This document shows, piece after piece, positions 6,129 to 9,459 of a stretch of DNA of 9,459 nt. The notes below the pieces were generated by a model. That model did no database searches and was not told the origin of the DNA. It saw only the letters and a program-made list of their open reading frames with translations. A program made the position numbers and the translations under genes. Source of the DNA: JABSOG01 sp047617105 (GTDB taxonomy: Bacteria; Pseudomonadota; Gammaproteobacteria; Enterobacterales; Alteromonadaceae); contig JBLGCB010000262.1 in the NCBI GenBank assembly GCA_047617105.1, positions 1 to 9,459 of the forward strand. Reading direction: 5' to 3'. Numbering within the stretch: the stretch's first letter is position 1; the number at the start of each line of letters is the position of its first letter.

Positions 6129-6297
6129 ATCTGAACATTGCACTGCTGCACAGTCGCAAACGAAGTCATTCTTGGATAAAATGGTTTTCGCGGTCAGGTA
6201 CTAGGGGTCGGTTTGTTAGATTTTCGGCTCTTTAAGCATCCAGGAGTAAAGTCCTTAAACTTGTTTTTCGGCCCGTTCATTTGAACGGGCCTTTTTT
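6129..6297 (+). ncRNA. Putative small RNA, family not recognised
   Basis: The 3' end is well supported by the intrinsic terminator at 6270-6297, which has its U-tract only on this strand. The 5' end rests on the candidate promoter at 6094-6122 and is uncertain. Predicted by eye: hairpin 1 at 6138-6159 (TTGC+ACTG pairing with CAGT+GCAA, one bulged C, loop CTGCA); hairpin 2 at 6161-6190 (CGAAG and CATT pairing with AATG and TTTCG around a small internal loop, apical loop with TTGGATAA); a mostly open stretch at 6191-6230; hairpin 3 near 6231-6259 (AGGA with TCCT, extended by TTTA with TAAA). The open stretch could be a base-pairing region. It resembles no small RNA I know. It is divergent from the tol operon and convergent with ruvB, ending nine bases before the ruvB stop codon. 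Confidence 0.45.
6270..6297 (+). terminator. Strong Rho-independent terminator on the plus strand
   Basis: GGCCCGTTC (6270-6278) pairs perfectly with GAACGGGCC (6283-6291) around the loop ATTT, a 9-bp GC-rich stem, followed at once by six T (6292-6297). On the minus strand the hairpin is followed by GAAAAAC and preceded by A6, so it does not fit termination of the ruvB transcript. It therefore marks the end of a plus-strand transcript, although every protein gene here is on the minus strand. Confidence 0.85.
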
Positions 6298-6305
6298 ATG
6301 TCTGC

Positions 6306-7313
6306 TCAGTCAACCTCATAATCAAAGCCCAAATGCAAATAAGCCCGTTGAGTCGCAATTCGGCCCCTTGGTGTCCGCTGAACAAATCCTTGCTGAATCA
6401 AATACGGTTCAATCACATCTTCAATGGTATCGCGCTCTTCACCAATCGCCGCGGCAAGGTTATCTAACCCAACCGGACCACCCATAAATTTATCGATAAT
6501 TGCGGTGAGCAGTTTCTGATCCATAAAATCAAATCCTTCACGGTCAACATTGACCATATCCAGCGCTTGGGCCGTGACTTCTTGAGTCACAACACCGGCA
6601 TGTTTTACCTGCGCGAAATCTCTGACCCGGCGCAATAAACGATTGGCAATACGCGGTGTGCCTCTGGCACGACGGGCAATTTCAGTGGCACTGTCAATAT
6701 CGAGGGTTAAATCGAGGTAGTAGGCCGAGCGAGTGACGATATTGGCCAAATCAGCAACCTTGTAGAATTCAAGCCGTTGAACGATACCAAAACGATCTCT
6801 TAATGGTGAGGTTAACGCCCCTGCCCTAGTGGTTGCGCCAACCAAAGTAAACGGTGACAGCTCTAGTTTGATTGAACGCGCGGCCGGACCTTCACCAATC
6901 ATAATATCAAGCTGGTAATCTTCCATCGCCGGATAAAGGATCTCTTCAATCACCGGACTTAAACGGTGAATCTCATCGATAAACAACACGTCGTTTTCAT
7001 CTAGGTTGGTCAGTAATGCCGCCAGATCACCAGCTTTTTCCAGCACCGGCCCCGAGGTGGCTTTCATACTCACCCCCAATTCATTGGCGACGATATTGGC
7101 CAAAGTGGTTTTACCCAAACCCGGAGGACCAAATATCAGCAGATGATCCAATGGTTCACCGCGCATTTTGGCGGCCTCAATGAAAATTTCCATTTGTTCA
7201 CGAACGTGATCTTGGCCTTCGTAGTCGGTCAGTAACTTGGGGCGTAGCGCCCGGTCTACCGATTCGTCTTCTGGGGTCGCGGTGGGCTGAATTAGCCGAT
7301 CTGCTTCTATCAT
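6306..7313 (-). CDS. ruvB: RuvB, Holliday-junction branch-migration ATPase
   Basis: A 335-aa AAA+ motor, close to the E. coli length of 336. Walker A is GPPGLGKT (62-69), Walker B LFIDE (Asp113, Glu114), sensor 1 GATTRAG (159-165), arginine finger LRDRFG (Arg174), and sensor 2 GTPRIANRLLRR (Arg221). The C-terminal winged helix (about 258-330) contains NLAAAIGEERDTIEDVIEPYL and PRGRIAT, the DNA-binding part. Hexameric RuvB rings pump DNA through junctions held by RuvA during recombinational repair and fork restart. The ATG at 7313 has the ribosome-binding site TAAGG 7 nt upstream, within the tandem repeat that fills the ruvA-ruvB gap. No terminator is visible after it on its own strand. Confidence 0.98.
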   Translation of the reverse strand: MIEADRLIQPTATPEDESVDRALRPKLLTDYEGQDHVREQMEIFIEAAKMRGEPLDHLLIFGPPGLGKTTLANIVANELGVSMKATSGPVLEKAGDLAALLTNLDENDVLFIDEIHRLSPVIEEILYPAMEDYQLDIMIGEGPAARSIKLELSPFTLVGATTRAGALTSPLRDRFGIVQRLEFYKVADLANIVTRSAYYLDLTLDIDSATEIARRARGTPRIANRLLRRVRDFAQVKHAGVVTQEVTAQALDMVNVDREGFDFMDQKLLTAIIDKFMGGPVGLDNLAAAIGEERDTIEDVIEPYLIQQGFVQRTPRGRIATQRAYLHLGFDYEVD

Positions 7314-7320
7314 TTTACTA

Positions 7321-7363
7321 CCTTACAACTCTTATCAACCTTACAACGCTTATCAACTTTACA
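7321..7363 (-). repeat. Tandem 18-bp repeats filling the ruvA-ruvB junction
   Basis: Two 18-bp units lie head to tail at 7321-7338 and 7339-7356 and differ at one base; read on the minus strand they are TTGATAAGAGTTGTAAGG and TTGATAAGCGTTGTAAGG. A partial third copy (7357-7363, TGTAAAG on the minus strand) contains the TAA stop of ruvA. The unit next to ruvB ends in TAAGG, which serves as its Shine-Dalgarno. The whole 45-bp spacer is thus explained by duplication of the stop-codon region plus 7 bp. Confidence 0.9.
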
Positions 7364-7967
7364 GTATGGCTCGAAGCGCTTCTTTAATTAACGTTTCACT
7401 GCCCATACCTTCCTGATGGATTTTCTTCACCGATTTAGTCGCTTGAAGCTGAGTATAACCCAATGCAATGAGCGCACTGACCGCATCGTCAAATGGCGTT
7501 ACCGATACTTCAAAGTGTTCATCAACCACATTGGCCACTGCGGGCGGTAAACTTTCGACCCCCCAGTCTTTAAGGCGGTCTTTTAATTCAATGATCAAAC
7601 GTTCTGCGGTCTTTTTTCCCACACCGGGCAATTTAACCAAGGTACTGCTGTCTTCGTTGATAACACATCGGACAAACTGTTCAGTCGACATCCCGGACAA
7701 TACCGTCAATGCCAGTTTAGGACCTACGCCATTGGTTTTAATCAGCTGACGAAATAACAACCGTTCAGTTTTGTTGGCGAAACCATATAATAACTGAGCA
7801 TCTTCGCGCACCACAAAATGGATATATACCGCAGTGGCCACACCGACTTCTGGTTGCTGGTAGAAGCTGGTCAATGGCATTTGTACTTCGTAACACACAC
7901 CGTTAACGTCAAGCAGCAACTCTGGGGCTGACTTTTCTTCAACGATGCCTTTCAGTTTTCCAATCAT
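7359..7967 (-). CDS. ruvA: RuvA, Holliday-junction recognition subunit
   Basis: A 202-aa protein (E. coli 203). Residues 1-63 form the OB-fold domain (MIGKLKGIV, LLLDVNGVCYEVQMP, HFVVREDAQLLYGF). Two helix-hairpin-helix motifs follow: NGVGPKLALTVLSG (about 79-92) and LPGVGKKTAERLIIELKDRL (about 113-132), which grip the junction arms. After a flexible linker, residues about 152-202 are domain III (AVSALIALGYTQLQATKSV), which contacts RuvB. RuvA tetramers hold the four-way junction in a square-planar form and load RuvB. The ATG at 7967 has AGGA 6 nt upstream. It lies 28 bp after ruvC and 45 bp before ruvB. Confidence 0.98.
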   Translation of the reverse strand: MIGKLKGIVEEKSAPELLLDVNGVCYEVQMPLTSFYQQPEVGVATAVYIHFVVREDAQLLYGFANKTERLLFRQLIKTNGVGPKLALTVLSGMSTEQFVRCVINEDSSTLVKLPGVGKKTAERLIIELKDRLKDWGVESLPPAVANVVDEHFEVSVTPFDDAVSALIALGYTQLQATKSVKKIHQEGMGSETLIKEALRAIL

Positions 7968-7995
7968 GTTTTATCCTAGAAGAAATTAATAACCA

Positions 7996-8517
7996 TTATC
8001 TGAGCCTACCACGAACGGTCTTTTTCGCCTGTCCGGCCATGGCTAACAAGCTTTGATGAGAATGGGCGTGACACATCGCCACCGCCAACGCGTCAGCGGC
8101 ATCGGCCTGAGGCGTGCCGGGTAGTTTTAACAAGGTTTTGACCATCAGCTGCACCTGGGTTTTATCGGCAGCACCGGTACCCACCACCGCTTGTTTGATT
8201 TGTCTGGCAGAATATTCTGCCACTGGCAGTTTACTGTTGGTCGCCGCCACTATCGCCGCGCCACGGGCCTGACCGAGCTTTAATGCCGAATCTGCATTAC
8301 GGCCCATAAACACTTGTTCAATAGCAAACAATTGCGGCTCGAACTGACGAATGACTTCACTCACGCCGTCAAAAATGATTTGTAATTTTTCTGGCAGTGT
8401 ATCAGCAGTGACGCGAATACAACCACTGCCAAGATAAGACAATTTATTGCCTTGTTGCAAAATAACCCCATATCCCGTCAACCGAGAGCCAGGGTCAATG
8501 CCCAGTATAATGGCCAT
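7996..8517 (-). CDS. ruvC: RuvC, Holliday-junction resolvase
   Basis: A 173-aa endonuclease, the E. coli length. It starts I-L-G-I-D-P-G-S. The four catalytic acidic residues are Asp8 (GIDPG), Glu67 (AIEQVFMGRN), Asp139 and Asp142 (QADAADALAVAMCH), each one position later than in E. coli. RuvC acts as a dimer with magnesium to cut Holliday junctions symmetrically, in concert with RuvAB. The ATG at 8517 begins three bases after the yebC stop and has no clear Shine-Dalgarno, so translation is probably coupled to yebC. The yebC-ruvC-ruvA-ruvB order differs from E. coli, where ruvAB has a separate LexA-controlled promoter; no LexA-type box is seen in the short gaps here. Confidence 0.98.
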   Translation of the reverse strand: MAIILGIDPGSRLTGYGVILQQGNKLSYLGSGCIRVTADTLPEKLQIIFDGVSEVIRQFEPQLFAIEQVFMGRNADSALKLGQARGAAIVAATNSKLPVAEYSARQIKQAVVGTGAADKTQVQLMVKTLLKLPGTPQADAADALAVAMCHAHSHQSLLAMAGQAKKTVRGRLR

Positions 8518-8520
8518 CAG

Positions 8521-9267
8521 TTATTCAAGGGTTGCAAGAATATCATCGCTGATATGAGCATTACTGAAGACCTCTTGGGTATCGTCGAGTTCTTCGAGCA
8601 TATCGACCAAACGCATAAACTTAGGTGCACTATTGGCATCCAGCTCCGCTTTGGTTGACGGTACCATGGTCACTTCAGCTTCTTCGCTGACCAAACCCGC
8701 GCCATCAAGCGCCGCTTTAACCGCATCAAAATCGGCCTCTAGGGTATAAACATCGACCGAATCATCATCATTGCTGATCACATCTTCAGCACCAGCCTCT
8801 AACGCCGCTGCCATGACCTGATCTTCATCGGTGCCAGGCGGGTAACTTATGACGCCTTTTTTATCAAACAAATACGCCACCGAACCATCAGTGCCAAGGT
8901 TGCCACCACATTTAACAAACGCATGACGCACCCCACTGACGGTGCGATTGCGATTATCACTCATACATTCAACGATAACAGCAGAGCCACCAGGACCATA
9001 ACCTTCATAACGAATATCTTCGACAATCTGGCCATCAAGTTCACCGGCACCCCGTTTAACATTACGATCGATGGTATCACGGGTCATATTGGCCGCTAAC
9101 GCTTTATCAATCGCGATACGTAACCGCGGGTTAGCATCGGCATCAGAACCACTTTCACGAGCCGCAACTGTCAACTCACGGATCAGTTTGATGAAAACCT
9201 TATTCCGTTTCGCATCTTGAGCGGCTTTTCGGTGTTTGATGTTTGCCCATTTGCTGTGACCTGCCAT
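8521..9267 (-). CDS. yebC: YebC/PmpR-family protein
   Basis: A 248-aa protein (E. coli YebC 246). The family signature opens the protein: MAGHSKWANIKHRKAAQDAKR, then FIKLIRELTVAARE and NPRLRIAIDKALAANMTRDTIDRNVKRGAG (to about residue 74). Domains 2 and 3 follow with YEGYGPGGSAVIVECMSDNRNRT and an acidic C-terminal half. Members were long called transcriptional regulators; more recent work on some members points to a ribosome-associated role that relieves stalling at proline-rich sequences. Which applies here cannot be told from sequence. The ATG at 9267 has GGAG 8 nt upstream. It lies 18 bp after aspS and 3 bp before ruvC, so these genes are likely cotranscribed. Confidence 0.96.
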   Translation of the reverse strand: MAGHSKWANIKHRKAAQDAKRNKVFIKLIRELTVAARESGSDADANPRLRIAIDKALAANMTRDTIDRNVKRGAGELDGQIVEDIRYEGYGPGGSAVIVECMSDNRNRTVSGVRHAFVKCGGNLGTDGSVAYLFDKKGVISYPPGTDEDQVMAAALEAGAEDVISNDDDSVDVYTLEADFDAVKAALDGAGLVSEEAEVTMVPSTKAELDANSAPKFMRLVDMLEELDDTQEVFSNAHISDDILATLE

Positions 9268-9285
9268 CGTTGTTACTCCAACTTT

Positions 9286-9459
9286 TTATTCAGAATCAGC
9301 CGATTCTTGTTCTTTAACCACTTCAACGCCCAATTCGGCCAGCGCATCAGGGTTGGCAAAACCAGGGGCGGCGGTTAACAAACACGCAGCGGTGGTGGTT
9401 TTTGGAAATGCCATCACTTCACGAATGGAGGTCGCGCCGGTCATCAGCATCACCAAACG
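9286..9459 (-). CDS. aspS: Aspartyl-tRNA synthetase, C-terminal fragment (cut by window edge)
   Basis: Only the last 57 codons are present; the gene continues beyond 9459. The fragment contains the class II motif 3 tail (RLVMLMTGATSIREVMAFPK, then TTTAACLLTAAPGFANPDAL), in which the first Arg belongs to the ATP-binding GLDR motif of class II synthetases. It ends in LAELGVEVVKEQESADSE. E. coli AspRS ends similarly (ALNELSIQVVKKAENN), so this is the true C-terminus. The enzyme charges tRNA-Asp with aspartate. It is the most upstream gene seen of the aspS-yebC-ruvCAB run; any operon promoter is outside the window. Confidence 0.93.
   Translation of the reverse strand, partial: RLVMLMTGATSIREVMAFPKTTTAACLLTAAPGFANPDALAELGVEVVKEQESADSE

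Larger units (their letters stand above)
5827..6305. other. 479-bp gap between ruvB and ybgC without a protein gene
   Basis: No open frame of convincing length exists here. The left part (5827-5940) is the ybgC leader with its candidate promoter. The middle (5941-6093) is A/T-rich with two small inverted repeats, AGCC-AACT-GGCT (6022-6033) and GTTC-GTTT-GAAC (6041-6052), and nothing I can name. The right part (6094-6297) holds the candidate plus-strand small RNA and its terminator. A 16-codon frame from the ATG at 6011 and a plus-strand open stretch at 6076-6204 without an ATG near its start lack coding support. Confidence 0.8.

Noticed and set aside
6076..6204. Plus-strand open stretch of 42 codons in the ruvB-ybgC gap, ending with MVFAVRY
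   Set aside because: The only ATG is seven codons from the end and the upstream TTG has no ribosome-binding site. The stretch overlaps the hairpins of the candidate RNA, so a noncoding reading is preferred.
8452..8658. Plus-strand 68-codon frame across the yebC-ruvC junction
   Set aside because: Antisense to the conserved ends of two certain genes and without a ribosome-binding site or known motif.
1..9459. Search for a mobile element, prophage, CRISPR array, toxin-antitoxin or defence system
   Set aside because: All coding space is filled by conserved housekeeping genes in a common order. No transposase, integrase, regular spaced repeats or foreign-looking gene is visible.

Overview
The window reads as core chromosome of a gammaproteobacterium. 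Protein sequences are close to Escherichia coli throughout: Pal begins MQLNKVLKGL as in E. coli, and TolB ends in a near-identical WSP-F-L tail. Base composition is moderate and the aspS-yebC-ruv-tol gene order suits marine groups such as Alteromonadales. That lineage call is inference; genus cannot be read from the window. Every protein gene and both tRNAs lie on the minus strand, so transcription runs from high to low coordinates.

Layout in transcription order: the 3' end of aspS (9286-9459, cut by the window edge), then yebC, ruvC, ruvA and ruvB (9267 down to 6306). A 479-base gap without a protein gene follows (5827-6305). Next comes the complete Tol-Pal set ybgC-tolQ-tolR-tolA-tolB-pal-cpoB (5826 down to 396), and finally two identical tRNA-Lys(UUU) genes (192-267 and 10-85) behind their own promoter.

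RuvA and RuvB form the Holliday-junction branch-migration motor and RuvC is the resolvase; YebC is a small conserved protein often found beside ruvC. TolQ-TolR is a proton-driven inner-membrane motor that energises TolA, which reaches across the periplasm to TolB and the outer-membrane lipoprotein Pal. CpoB tunes this system against peptidoglycan synthesis, and YbgC is a cytoplasmic thioesterase of the same operon. Tol-Pal supports outer-membrane constriction at division.

The least ordinary part is the ruvB-ybgC gap. It holds a strong intrinsic terminator whose U-tract lies only on the plus strand, opposite to every gene here, preceded by several potential hairpins and a candidate promoter. 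The best reading is an unannotated plus-strand small RNA of about 170 nt. A second pattern is short tandem duplication at three translation-initiation regions: 14 bp x3 before cpoB, 8 bp x2 at the pal ribosome-binding site, and 18 bp x2.4 between ruvA and ruvB. Starts need care: the longest frames of tolB, pal and ybgC overshoot the likely start, tolQ uses TTG and tolA uses GTG. I see no mobile element, CRISPR array, prophage or defence system.
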